The notes beneath the pieces are model-generated. The model made no database searches and was not told the DNA's origin. It saw only the letters and a program-made list of their open reading frames with translations. Of a stretch of 32,543 nucleotides of DNA, positions 7,995 to 15,846 are shown one piece after another (within the stretch, counting starts at the first letter, position 1; each line of letters begins with the position of its first letter). The translations under genes were made by a program, and so were the position numbers. This DNA is from Microcoleus sp. GA_180221_E-2-1-MAG-45_12 (GTDB lineage Bacteria > Cyanobacteriota > Cyanobacteriia > Cyanobacteriales > JAAUUE01). The DNA lies in contig JAIMKT010000046.1 of the NCBI GenBank assembly GCA_020692245.1, positions 1 through 32,543 on the forward strand. Direction: 5' to 3'.

Positions 7995-8093
7995 GGAAAC
8001 TTGGCTCCTTGATTAATTTGCTGAATTTACTGAACTTACTGAAATTTACCAAACTTGCTGGATATATAAACTGGTCAGATTAACCTGCTCTAG

Positions 8094-8350
8094 ATGAGTA
8101 TTCCTGAAATAGTTCTTCCCAGACTAGATTTTATTTCTGAGACTAATCTTACCAAAAAAGCTTGGTCTAGAATGGTGCGGTTTTTAGGCAGAGTAAAAGC
8201 TGTCCCTCATACAAATGTAATCAATTGGATGAAAGCAGTGGGACAACTTCTTCTTCCCGAAGCCTATAATCCAGAAAAAATTCCCGAAGTAGGAGAACTG
8301 GATGAGATGGGAACTTTTGTTGGTCAAAAAAACAAAATCTGGCTATGGAG
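8094..8350 (+). pseudogene. IS1-like transposase fragment
   Basis: The readable segment SHTNVINWMK-like (here PHTNVINWMKAVGQLLLPEA) followed by YNPEKIPEVGELDEMGTFVG and QKNKIWLW matches the middle of cyanobacterial IS1-family transposases: a helix-turn-helix, then the first catalytic Asp in the ELDE.TFVG motif. The remaining catalytic residues are missing because the similarity stops near 8346, where a TnpB fragment takes over in another frame. The first 15-20 codons do not look like IS1. No inverted ends or target duplication were identified. The product would be inactive. Confidence 0.7.
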
Positions 8351-8468
8351 AATTTTACCTAGAACTTGTCTATAAAGTAGAAGCTATTCAAGCTCAAGTA
8401 GATAGCTCCAGAGTTCTAGGAATTGACCACGGGCTTGATAACTGGTTAACCTGTGTTTCTAAGGTGGG
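8346..8468 (+). pseudogene. TnpB (IS200/IS605) fragment, RuvC-I region
   Basis: In the frame one base away from the IS1 remnant the sequence reads YLELVYKVEAIQAQVDSS, then RVLGIDHGLDNWLTCVSKVG. This is the segment of TnpB that leads into the RuvC-I motif, with its catalytic Asp in GID. Nothing of the RuvC-II or RuvC-III motifs or zinc finger follows; the similarity stops at about 8468, immediately before the end of the DUF3611 gene on the other strand. It is clearly less than a third of a TnpB. It is from a different TnpB lineage than the intact gene at 12355 (GIDHGLDNWLTC versus GLDVGLESFYTD). Confidence 0.75.
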
Positions 8469-8480
8469 AGTATCAAGGAT

Positions 8481-9056
8481 TTACTTATAAAGCCTAGTGA
8501 GTAACCACAGCGCCGCAATCACCCCCGCAAAGTGGGCAAAAATCGTGTTGGTGTTCGCTTGAACCACGAAGAGGTCTAGGGGTTGGATAAACTGCACTGC
8601 CCCGCCGGGGATAAAAGTACCGGGTTGCTGGGAAAGCGATCGAGCCAAAGTACTACCGATAATCGCCTGCGCCCCCACCAGAGTCAACAGCATCCCCGAT
8701 AAATTAATAATGACCCCCACCCGTACCGCTTGGATTGTATCTATCTTACTAGGACGGAGGGAAGCCATGGGATCCTTAAGCTGGGTGGCAATCTTGGTGT
8801 AGCGAAAAGCCCAGAAAATACTCATCCCCAAGGTGACTAAACCCGAAATGGCAAAGAAAATCCCAAACCCAGTGCCTTGGGCTGTTTCTCCGGCTCGACT
8901 GGTGCTACTAGAAAAGGCATAGAGCAGCAAAATAATCGAAGAAATTACCCCCAACACTAATTGGATCCAGAAAGCAGCCCACCCAATTCGTTGGAGAGAC
9001 TGGGAAATTTGTTTAAGATTTGTGGGGATTGGGGAAATATCTGGCTGTTCTGACAT
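8481..9056 (-). CDS. DUF3611 family membrane protein
   Basis: A 191-residue integral membrane protein with four hydrophobic helices, at roughly 25-50 (WAAFWIQLVLGVISSIILLL), 62-85, 110-133 and 165-187. The helical pattern and the KIATQLKDPMASLRPSK loop agree with DUF3611, a family shared by cyanobacteria and plant plastids whose function is not established. There is no signal peptide. The stop codon lies directly beside the transposon wreckage, so the 3' flank has been rearranged, but the C-terminus (LWLLTRLYK) looks intact. Confidence 0.8.
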   Translation of the reverse strand: MSEQPDISPIPTNLKQISQSLQRIGWAAFWIQLVLGVISSIILLLYAFSSSTSRAGETAQGTGFGIFFAISGLVTLGMSIFWAFRYTKIATQLKDPMASLRPSKIDTIQAVRVGVIINLSGMLLTLVGAQAIIGSTLARSLSQQPGTFIPGGAVQFIQPLDLFVVQANTNTIFAHFAGVIAALWLLTRLYK

Positions 9057-9763
9057 GAGTTAGGCGGAAATTGGGTCTGGGTTGATGATTATAATATCGA
9101 GGGAGAAAATTTTACCTAGTTGACTTACTTAGCTGATTTTTGTCTAATTTTGGGTAGTTTTAGTTTAGATCCAACTTAAAAATTCAAGTTAAATTCAACT
9201 TAATCTCAACTAGGGAATCTCAACTTGCTAATCTAAATCTATAGTTTGATTAGACTATTCTTTAAAACTATCTTTATCAAGATTAGCACAGCAGCCCTCA
9301 TCTACTCATTCCTTCGGCTGTATCTCTATTTGGGTTCAGGATTCAGGGTAAAAATCCAGAATAAAGATTCAGGTCAAATTTAAGCTAGAAATTCAGGGTG
9401 TAAGTTTAGGATACAGATTTAGGGTGCATTCAGGGGTAAGTATCCCCGACCTTTGGTAAGAACGTTCAGGAATAATGGACAGTTAGTTTTGCTAATGCTT
9501 GGCTTGACGGTTGAATTTTAAGACAGCATCTACATCAGCGTTTACCGTCGCCTTGTCTCCATCGCATTATCCCAATATTAACTGACCTATATGACTGACA
9601 TGAGAATTCAGGCTCTCAGCCTTTAATTTGTCTTGGCAATCAAGGCGATCGCTCAACTATTAGCTCAACTATTAACCGTTAGATTCTGGCTGTACTTAGA
9701 AATCTAGAAATTTAACTTATAAATTTAACCTAGAAATCTCAGGCGGCTATCAAGGTGATTGTA
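9057..9763. other. 707-bp region without a gene
   Basis: No ORF with a plausible protein, tRNA or rRNA was recognised. The stretch holds CAACTTA-type near-repeats (about 9170-9225), a degenerate series of ATTCAGG-like units at irregular distance (about 9335-9450), and an exact 12-bp tandem duplication GCTCAACTATTA at 9651-9662 and 9663-9674. A region around 9698-9742 repeats AAATTTAAC and TAGAAATCT. Promoters for the divergent genes at either side should lie here but none is convincing. Confidence 0.6.
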
Positions 9764-10117
9764 ATGAAATTTGACGATATTTATCAATTTTTTGAAAACC
9801 CCCCTCCCCACTATCTCAATCGAGAACTAGCCGTATGCTATATTCTTGCCATCCTCGTCCAGGGAGAATCCTACGGAACCCAAATGCTGGAAACTTTGGA
9901 GCGGAAGTATATTGCCTATCGGATTTCGGATACGGTGCTATACGGCTCTTTGAAGTTTCTGGAAGACAATGGCGTGATTGCTGGTTGTTGGAAAAAAGTT
10001 TTAGGCAGGGGCAGACCCCGGCGGATGTATAAAGTTGAAGGCGAATGGGCCGATCGAGCCAAAGAACTAGCAAATCTCTGGCATGATTACACCACCGGGG
10101 AGCGCAAAGCTATCTAG
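9764..10117 (+). CDS. PadR-family transcriptional regulator
   Basis: The protein is a small winged-helix DNA-binding protein. The PadR core is visible: LAVCYILAILVQGESYGTQM (helix 1-2), RISDTVLYGSLKFLEDNGVI (recognition helix region with the typical S.TVLY..L..LE..G.I) and the wing KVLGRGRPRRMYKV. At about 117 residues it lacks the longer C-terminal dimerisation helices of full PadR proteins. Cyanobacterial Pex, which represses kaiA and lengthens the circadian period, is a small PadR-like protein and is a possible relative, but I cannot prove orthology. The start chosen is ATG 9764, eight bases after AAGG; a GTG at 9755 would add three residues and remove that ribosome site. Confidence 0.82.
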   Translation: MKFDDIYQFFENPPPHYLNRELAVCYILAILVQGESYGTQMLETLERKYIAYRISDTVLYGSLKFLEDNGVIAGCWKKVLGRGRPRRMYKVEGEWADRAKELANLWHDYTTGERKAI

Positions 10118-10172
10118 ATTCAAGTCCAAATTAGATTCTAGATTGGGGTTTTGAGGACTGGTGATTTGGGAA

Positions 10173-10643
10173 CTATTTAATCAGAGTAAAGAAGTCATCT
10201 TCTAGTTCATAACCCAACATCTTTGCCATTCCTTGTACCCTTGCTTTTCCGCCCATCCCCTGCTTTTCGAGCCAGTTAGTGAGGATAAAGACTTTTTGCA
10301 TCACAAAAATTTCTAGGGCTTCAGGATTGTACTGGATGCCTTCGGTACGGTGAAACTCGTGGGGAACCAACATGGCAACATAACGAGCAAATTCTCCCCC
10401 TTTCCAATCCAAGAGAAATACAATCCACGGATACTGGGCATCAAGGCGAATATACCAGAGGCGAATTTCCGGGATTTCCGACAGTTCCCTAGGGTCTGTG
10501 GGTTCTTGGGGAAAATCTATGGTAAAACTAAGCTGTTGTTCTTGGGCAGCGATCGAGCCTGTACTTAACCAATCCTCCACCAGTTTAGATACCGGAGACA
10601 GGTCAAGATTAAAAATATCTGCTTGAGTAATATCAATTTTCAT
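10173..10643 (-). CDS. CRR6-like protein (DUF1817), NDH-1 assembly
   Basis: The 156-residue soluble protein carries the DUF1817/CRR6 signature: DPRELSEIPEIRLWYIRLDA, QYPWIVFLLDWKGGE, YNPEALEIFVMQKVF and the closing MAKMLGYELEDDFF. In Arabidopsis, CRR6 is needed to assemble subcomplex A of the chloroplast NDH complex, through NdhI maturation. The cyanobacterial protein is expected to help build NDH-1, used in cyclic electron flow and respiration. No ndh gene is close by. There are no cysteines or membrane segments. Confidence 0.85.
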   Translation of the reverse strand: MKIDITQADIFNLDLSPVSKLVEDWLSTGSIAAQEQQLSFTIDFPQEPTDPRELSEIPEIRLWYIRLDAQYPWIVFLLDWKGGEFARYVAMLVPHEFHRTEGIQYNPEALEIFVMQKVFILTNWLEKQGMGGKARVQGMAKMLGYELEDDFFTLIK

Positions 10644-10646
10644 AAG

Positions 10647-10730
10647 TCTCGAATTATTGTAGTTACGACTTGTAGTTACGACTTTAGTCGCTCTTTGGTC
10701 TCGAATTATTGTAGTTACGACTTTAGTCGT
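10647..10730. repeat. 25-bp direct repeat with internal TAGTTACGACTT units
   Basis: An exact 25-base direct repeat lies at 10647-10671 and 10700-10724, 53 bases apart. Its core GTAGTTACGACTT occurs a third time between them (about 10672-10684). The copies that continue to AGTCG form a short hairpin, CGACT-TT-AGTCG. A further hairpin GGCTAAAGCC sits in GCGAGGCGGCTAAAGCCG near 10871-10888. Together with plain AT-rich DNA these fill the gap of about 300 bases before serS. Confidence 0.85.
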
Positions 10731-10949
10731 TCCTTTTAGGCAATGCTGGTATATAGTAATGTATTTTTATGAGGGGCGATTTATAAAGTTTCCCCAACAG
10801 GTAATATCTTTAAAATATTCTGAAATAGACTCTACATTGATATTGTAATTTTAATTCTGACCCGAAGCTGCGAGGCGGCTAAAGCCGTTACTACTTTTGG
10901 GGTGAGATATATGCTTAATTATATTTTTTAAACATACTAGGTAAACTTT

Positions 10950-12233
10950 GTGCTTGATCTAAAACTTATTCGAGAAAATCCCTCCTTGGTGCAAGAACTG
11001 CTCGATCGCCGGACTCCGGGAGCCTATGACTTACAAAAAATTTTAGAACTAGATGCACGATCGAGGGAGCTAGAAACTAGCCGCAGCCAAATCCAAGCTC
11101 GAAGCAACGAAATTGGCAAGCTCATCGGGCAGAAAATGCAAGCCAAAGCAGACCCCAAGGCTCCAGAGATTCAAGCCCTCCGCACCGAGGGGAACCAACT
11201 CAAGGAACAGCTTGCTGCCCAAGGAGACACAGAAAAAGAAATTAAAGCAGCGATCGAAGCCCTCCTTTTGACTCTGCCCAACTTACCTAATCCCCAGACT
11301 CCCGTGGGGAAAGATGAAACTGCCAATGTGGAGATCAAGCGATGGGGAGATGAATTTATCCCCAAACATGATGGAATTCTGCCCCATTGGGAAATTGGGG
11401 AACGGTTAGGGATTCTAAACTTTGAGAAAGCGGTGAAAGTTGCTCAAAGTCGTTTTGTGAACTTGATCGGGGCAGGGGCAGCCCTAGAGCGAGCCTTGGC
11501 AAGTTTTATGCTCGATCGCCAAATTGCGGCGGGTTATGTGGAAGTGATTCCCCCCATTTTAGTCAACACCCAAGCCTTGACAGGCACAGGACAGTTACCC
11601 AAGTTTGCCGAAGAAAGTTTTAAGTGCGATCGAGATGACCTCTGGTTAATTCCCACCGCCGAAGTTCCCATTACCAATCTCTACCGAGAAGATATCCTCG
11701 AAGCCGCCCAACTCCCCATTTATCACTGCGCCTTTACCCCCTGTTTCCGCCGAGAAGCAGGCAGCTATGGACGAGACACCAGAGGACTGATTCGCCTCCA
11801 TCAATTCAACAAGGTAGAAATGGTGAAATTTGTCCACCCCGACCAGTCCGAGGCAGAACACCAGAGCCTAGTTGCCAATGCCGAAGCCATTCTCCAAGCC
11901 CTGAAACTTCCCTATCGAGTCTTGCAACTCTGCACCGGGGATTTGGGATTTAGTGCGACCAAGTGCTACGATCTAGAAGTTTGGATTCCCACAGCGAATA
12001 CTTACCGAGAAATTTCTAGCTGCTCCAACTGTGGCGATTTCCAAGCCCGCCGAGCCAATATCCGCTATCGGGAAGCCGGAAAGAAGGGAACCCAGTTTGT
12101 CCATACTCTCAATGGTTCTGGCTTGGCAGTAGGTCGAACTATGGCAGCAATTCTCGAAAACTATCAACAACCAGACGGCACGGTCAAAGTCCCGGAAGTT
12201 CTCCAACCTTACCTGCATCGAGAGATTTTATAG
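10950..12233 (+). CDS. serS: Seryl-tRNA synthetase
   Basis: SerS charges tRNA-Ser (and tRNA-Sec where present). The N-terminal [18 protein letters not shown] and the following helices (about 30-100) form the long antiparallel coiled-coil that grips the tRNA variable arm. Class II motif 2 is [20 protein letters not shown] and motif 3 lies in the region of [20 protein letters not shown]. The active-site segment [15 protein letters not shown] is also present. Its 427 residues are the normal length. The start is GTG; the N-terminal MLDL fits other SerS proteins. An IS200/IS605-type element begins directly after the stop, so any original terminator has been displaced. Confidence 0.97.
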   Translation: MLDLKLIRENPSLVQELLDRRTPGAYDLQKILELDARSRELETSRSQIQARSNEIGKLIGQKMQAKADPKAPEIQALRTEGNQLKEQLAAQGDTEKEIKAAIEALLLTLPNLPNPQTPVGKDETANVEIKRWGDEFIPKHDGILPHWEIGERLGILNFEKAVKVAQSRFVNLIGAGAALERALASFMLDRQIAAGYVEVIPPILVNTQALTGTGQLPKFAEESFKCDRDDLWLIPTAEVPITNLYREDILEAAQLPIYHCAFTPCFRREAGSYGRDTRGLIRLHQFNKVEMVKFVHPDQSEAEHQSLVANAEAILQALKLPYRVLQLCTGDLGFSATKCYDLEVWIPTANTYREISSCSNCGDFQARRANIRYREAGKKGTQFVHTLNGSGLAVGRTMAAILENYQQPDGTVKVPEVLQPYLHREIL

Positions 12234-13585
12234 AAATCGCCGTAAAACCTATGCGCTTTAGTCGTGGGATATAAGGCGGGTTAGCGTAGGCACGTAGCCA
12301 ACCAATACTACCATGATAGTACACATCTTATGATAAACTTGCTATCATAAGAACATGATTACACTTGAGTTTAAAACCTACGGTAAACTTCCCCAATTCA
12401 GTGCCATTGACGAGGCAATTCGTACAGCCCAATTTGTACGGAATAAATGCTTGCGTTTGTGGATGGATGGGGAAGCTAAAACCTGTTTTGACCTCAACAA
12501 ATATACAAAGGTTCTTGCTGAAGAGTTTGATTTTGCTGACAAGCTCAACTCAATGGCAAGACAGTCTAGCGCTGAAAGAGCTTGGGCTGCGATTACTCGT
12601 TTCTACGAAAACTGCAAAAAGAAGATTTCCGGTAAAAAAGGATATCCTCAATTTCAGAAAGACTGTAGATCGGTAGAGTATAAAACTACCGGATGGAAAC
12701 TAGCTCCTGACAGAAAATCAATCACCTTTACCGATAAACACGGGATTGGCAGATTGAAGATGAAGGGAACTCGTGATCTTAACTTTTACCAGCCTGAACA
12801 AATCAAGCGGGTAAGGCTAGTTAGACGGGCTGATGGTTACTATGTCCAGTTTTGTATCCAAGTAGATCGGAATGAAGTAATCGAACCTACTCACAGAACC
12901 ATTGGTTTAGACGTAGGTTTAGAGAGCTTCTATACTGATTCCCTTGGCAACAAAGTAGAGAATCCTAGATTCTACCGAACTGGTGAGCGGAAACTTAAAA
13001 AGTCACAACGGAGGGTTTCCAAGAAAGTAAAAGGCTCTAGCAATAGAAGAAAAGCTAGAACTCATCTAGGAAAAGTTCACCTCAAAATAAGTAGGCAGCG
13101 TAAAGACCATGCTGTAAAATTAGCACGGTGCGTAATCACGTCTAACGATGTTGTCGCCTACGAAGATTTGAGAATTAAGAACATGGTCAAGAATCACTGC
13201 CTAGCTAAATCCATTAATGATGCTGGGTGGTATCAGTTTAGAGTTTGGCTAGAGTATTTTGCCAAGGTGTTTAAGCGGGTAACTATTGCCGTCCCCCCGG
13301 CTTATACATCTCAGCAATGCTCTATCTGTGGCGTAATTGTGAAGAAATCTTTATCTACTAGAACTCATATTTGTCAATGTGGATGCAAATTAGACAGAGA
13401 TCACAACGCTGGTATTAATATCCTTAACTCAGGGTTGGGTACAGTAGGACATACTGGAACCTTTGCACTAGATGCAAGCAACGCTTCTGGAGATGTGACC
13501 TCTACTTTGGTTGGAGTAATCCAGTCAGGGCAAGTCGTATCTATGAAGGAAGAATCCCACGCTCTTTAGACGTGGGAGTGTCAAA
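12234..13585 (+). mobile_element. IS200/IS605-type element with tnpB only (IS1341-like)
   Basis: The left end is proposed near 12238: CCTATG (12248-12253) pairs with CGTGGG (12263-12268) using two G-T pairs, inside an outer stem CGCC (12238-12241)/GGCG (12275-12278). The right end has CCCACG (13556-13561) pairing with CGTGGG (13571-13576), followed by AGTGTCAAA, the usual kind of right end in this family. Both subterminal hairpins share CGTGGG. There is no tnpA, so transposition would need an enzyme in trans. No target duplication is expected. Exact ends are uncertain by about 10 bases. A hairpin-forming AT-rich stretch with TATGATA/TATCATA lies just before the tnpB start. Confidence 0.8.
12355..13569 (+). 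CDS. tnpB: RNA-guided endonuclease TnpB
   Basis: TnpB is a compact Cas12-related nuclease that uses a guide RNA made from the right end of its element, and favours retention of the element. The 404 residues appear complete. RuvC-I is at D186 (TIGLDVGLESFY), RuvC-II at E270 (VVAYEDLRIKNM) and RuvC-III in DRDHNAGINIL (347-357). A zinc ribbon has Cys322, Cys325, Cys340 and Cys342 in CSICG and CQCGC. All key residues are present, so it is likely active. The ATG lies in AAGAACATG after a hairpin. The stop codon (13567-13569) falls in the loop of the right-end hairpin, so the last residues ESHAL are encoded by the element end itself. Confidence 0.95.
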   Translation: MITLEFKTYGKLPQFSAIDEAIRTAQFVRNKCLRLWMDGEAKTCFDLNKYTKVLAEEFDFADKLNSMARQSSAERAWAAITRFYENCKKKISGKKGYPQFQKDCRSVEYKTTGWKLAPDRKSITFTDKHGIGRLKMKGTRDLNFYQPEQIKRVRLVRRADGYYVQFCIQVDRNEVIEPTHRTIGLDVGLESFYTDSLGNKVENPRFYRTGERKLKKSQRRVSKKVKGSSNRRKARTHLGKVHLKISRQRKDHAVKLARCVITSNDVVAYEDLRIKNMVKNHCLAKSINDAGWYQFRVWLEYFAKVFKRVTIAVPPAYTSQQCSICGVIVKKSLSTRTHICQCGCKLDRDHNAGINILNSGLGTVGHTGTFALDASNASGDVTSTLVGVIQSGQVVSMKEESHAL

Positions 13586-13605
13586 GTCTTTGGTTGCTAG
13601 AAAAA
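13430..13605 (+). ncRNA. Candidate omega RNA with guide from flanking DNA
   Basis: In studied IS200/IS605 elements the guide RNA comprises the 3' part of tnpB, the right-end hairpins and about 16-20 bases of the flanking DNA. By analogy the RNA would end after the hairpin 13556-13576 and carry a guide starting near 13585 (GTCTTTGGTTGCTAG). The 5' limit given is arbitrary and no promoter was identified. Confidence 0.35.
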
Positions 13606-13647
13606 ATCCTTAAGGTTTGGTTAAGATAGCGATCGAAGTTCTAGACT

Positions 13648-13689
13648 GAAAGTCGAAAGTCAAAAGCTAAAAGTTGAAAGTTGAAAGTT
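13648..13689. repeat. Six heptamers GAAAGTY/AAAAGYT
   Basis: Units GAAAGTC, GAAAGTC, AAAAGCT, AAAAGTT, GAAAGTT and GAAAGTT run without gaps. This is an STRR-type array in the leader of the following pentapeptide-repeat gene, 43 bases before its ATG. Confidence 0.88.
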
Positions 13690-13732
13690 AAACACTGATG
13701 TTTTTCTGTATCCCCCATTCCCAAATATATTT

Positions 13733-14377
13733 ATGAATGCAATAAGCACAGATATCGACCTAGAAGCGATTAAGAATGGTAATCTCAAAAATTGTGCTGG
13801 GTTGGATTTAGAAGATGAGGATTTTACTGGGGGAAATTTGAGCCGGGTGAACCTAGCGGGAGCTTCCTTGGTGGGAACCAACTTTACCAAATGTGACCTC
13901 CGGGGAGCCAGACTAGATGGAGCCAATGCGATCGGGGCAAAATTTACCGATACCGATCTCCGAGCCAGCCTAGCCGGGGCAAATTTAATGCAGGCAGATT
14001 TTTCTGGTGCAGACCTACGGGGTAGCAATCTCCGGGGCAGTAACCTGATGGGAGCCAAGGTAGATAAAGCCGTGTTTGCGGGAGCTTTCTTGAGTGGGGC
14101 AAATCTCCAAGGGGTGAACCTCCAAGGGATTGATTTCCGGGGAGCCGAACTGCGGGGGACAAATTTCAACGGGGCAAATCTCCAAGGGGCAGACTTAACG
14201 GCAGCCGATCTCCAAGGAGCAAGTTTAATCGGCACAAATCTTGAAGAAGCAGACCTCCGGGGAGCTAATCTGGCGGGGGCGAATCTATCGGGGGCGAATC
14301 TTTTGTGTGCGGAAATGGAGGGCGCAAATTCCTTGGGAGCAAATTTTGAGGGAGCTTGCTTGGTGGGGGTGCATTAG
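13733..14377 (+). CDS. Pentapeptide repeat protein
   Basis: After a short acidic leader (MNAISTDIDLEAIKNGNLKN) the protein is nearly all A(D/N)LXG/X pentapeptides, residues about 30-210, predicted to fold as a right-handed quadrilateral beta helix. It is soluble with no signal peptide. The second pentapeptide gene of the window (2854) has mainly LSG/LSR units, whereas this one has LRG/LQG units, so they are not a recent duplication. The stop TAG (14375-14377) directly touches the ATG of the EamA transporter gene, so the two are almost certainly cotranscribed and translationally linked. The role is unknown. Confidence 0.88.
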   Translation: MNAISTDIDLEAIKNGNLKNCAGLDLEDEDFTGGNLSRVNLAGASLVGTNFTKCDLRGARLDGANAIGAKFTDTDLRASLAGANLMQADFSGADLRGSNLRGSNLMGAKVDKAVFAGAFLSGANLQGVNLQGIDFRGAELRGTNFNGANLQGADLTAADLQGASLIGTNLEEADLRGANLAGANLSGANLLCAEMEGANSLGANFEGACLVGVH

Positions 14378-15337
14378 ATGGGTAATCCCCAAGCCCCTAA
14401 TTTTGGTTTCCAGATTTCTCCGGGAATTTTGTATGCGCTGATTGCCTGTATTTTGTTTGGCAGTAATGCCCCGATCGCCAAAGTCTTACTCCAAGAAGTT
14501 TCTCCCCAATTGCTAACAACTCTGTTGAATACTGGGGCTGCCTTTGGGTTATCGGTGCTGATGGGGATCAAATATTCTCAACAAAGATTTTTTTCCTCTG
14601 AAGATACTTCCCTAATTGATCGATCGACCCCAGCGACTCCAGCTAATTTTCTCCAAGGGCGGGATTGGTTCTGGTTTTCCATGACAACGCTCTTAGGGGG
14701 AGTAATTGCCCCGACATTGTTTGTCTATGGGGTTAGTCAGATTCCGGCTTCTGTCGCTTCGTTGTTGTTGAGTTTTGAAGGCATGGCGACAGCGGTGATA
14801 GCTTGGGTATTGTTTAAGGAAAAATTTCACTGGTTGGTGGCGGTGGCGATCGCCTTTATTTTAGCAGGAACAATTATTCTTAATGGTGGGAGTGATATTT
14901 CTGGAGGGAATTTTTGGGGAACCTTAGCGGTGGTAACTGCTGGTTTTTGTTGGGCGACGGACAATAATCTCACCCGGAAAATCTCCCATCGAGACCCCCT
15001 GCCCATTGCTCTGGGGAAAAATATTGCTGCGGGGATCATTAATGGCTCGATCGCCTTCAGTCTGGGAACAATTTTACCGCCCCTCGGTTGGATTCTCCTT
15101 GCCTGTACCCTAGGAATTTTCTGCTATGGCTTAAGCTTTACCTTCCTGATTATGGCGTTGCGCCTGTTGGGAGCCTCTAGAGCCGGAGCCTATTTTTCCA
15201 TCACTCCCTTTGTCGGCACGGGGTTATCAATTATCTTCCTCCGAGATCCCATCACCCCCAATTTCCTCGTGGCAGCAATCCTGATCGCCTTGGGAGTAAG
15301 CTTATGTATCTATGAACAACTCCGCAACCCTAGTTAG
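14378..15337 (+). CDS. EamA/DMT-family transporter
   Basis: A 319-residue inner-membrane protein of the drug/metabolite transporter superfamily. About ten hydrophobic helices form two EamA repeats. The first starts at YALIACILFGSNAPIAKVLL and ends with the conserved LLSFEGMATAVIAWVLFKEK stretch. The second starts at NFWGTLAVVTAGFCWATDNN and ends in TPFVGTGLSIIFLRDPITPN, close to the usual repeat end P..A....FL.E. The substrate is not predictable. The start codon immediately follows the stop of the pentapeptide-repeat gene with no ribosome site of its own in clear view, suggesting coupled translation. Confidence 0.9.
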   Translation: MGNPQAPNFGFQISPGILYALIACILFGSNAPIAKVLLQEVSPQLLTTLLNTGAAFGLSVLMGIKYSQQRFFSSEDTSLIDRSTPATPANFLQGRDWFWFSMTTLLGGVIAPTLFVYGVSQIPASVASLLLSFEGMATAVIAWVLFKEKFHWLVAVAIAFILAGTIILNGGSDISGGNFWGTLAVVTAGFCWATDNNLTRKISHRDPLPIALGKNIAAGIINGSIAFSLGTILPPLGWILLACTLGIFCYGLSFTFLIMALRLLGASRAGAYFSITPFVGTGLSIIFLRDPITPNFLVAAILIALGVSLCIYEQLRNPS

Positions 15338-15442
15338 TAACCTTTAGGAATTCCCAATATCTTTAAACAACACGGGATGATTTGTAAACAGTTAGGATGA
15401 GAATAGAAATTTAGAAATCATCCCTAGTTTGTAGCTATAGCT

Positions 15443-15784
15443 ATGCCTAGATTGTTAATAAATTCACCAGAAAATATAACCAAAAATCTACTCAAAACTC
15501 CTATGGCACTTACTCAAGCAGAAATTACAGAATTGGCAAGACAGTTACCCCCTAGCTGGTCGGTAGTAGAAAAAGAATTGCAGTGCGATCGCAAGTTCCC
15601 CGATTTTGTGACAGCGATGAATTTTGTCAACCAAATCATTGCTCCAGCAGAAGCAGCGGCTCATCATCCAGATCTATATATTTCCTACAACAAAGTAAAA
15701 ATCACCCTCACTACCCATGATGAAGGAGGTTTAACCCAGAAGGATTTCGACTTAGCCAAAATCATCGCTGACCTCCCAAACTAA
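15443..15784 (+). CDS. Pterin-4a-carbinolamine dehydratase
   Basis: The enzyme dehydrates 4a-hydroxytetrahydropterin to recycle pterin cofactors; in bacteria without aromatic hydroxylases its role is less clear. The family signature is visible: AEAAAHHPDLYISYNKVKIT (catalytic His-His-Pro) and TTHDEGGLTQKDFDLAKII. The start is uncertain. ATG 15443 gives 113 residues, but the extra 20 (MPRLLINSPENITKNLLKTP) are not seen in the family as I know it, and ATG 15503 (MALTQAEITELARQLPPSW) gives a typical 93-residue protein. Neither has a clear ribosome site. A decamer array begins seven bases after the stop. Confidence 0.9.
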   Translation: MPRLLINSPENITKNLLKTPMALTQAEITELARQLPPSWSVVEKELQCDRKFPDFVTAMNFVNQIIAPAEAAAHHPDLYISYNKVKITLTTHDEGGLTQKDFDLAKIIADLPN

Positions 15785-15790
15785 AATCTC

Positions 15791-15838
15791 GTACCTCCCT
15801 GTACCTCCCCTTACCTCCCTGTACCTCCTATACCTCCT
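15791..15838. repeat. TACCTCC decamer array upstream of the lplA-like gene
   Basis: Units of 10 bases: GTACCTCCCT, GTACCTCCCC, TTACCTCCCT, GTACCTCCTA, then TACCTCC. The segment 15802-15829 is the exact reverse complement of 16544-16571, a perfect 28-bp inverted repeat enclosing the lplA-like gene. CCTCC equals the anti-Shine-Dalgarno core. Confidence 0.93.
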
Positions 15839-15846
15839 TCTTCCTC

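Noticed and set aside
8302-8490. Independent 62-residue gene
   Set aside because: It is a junction frame that joins IS1 antisense-frame sequence to a TnpB fragment and ends in the DUF3611 3' end.
9057-9763. tRNA or other RNA gene in the large gene-free region
   Set aside because: I looked for a T-loop consensus (GTTCGAATC) and cloverleaf arms on both strands and found none here or elsewhere in the window. Reading by eye is not exhaustive.
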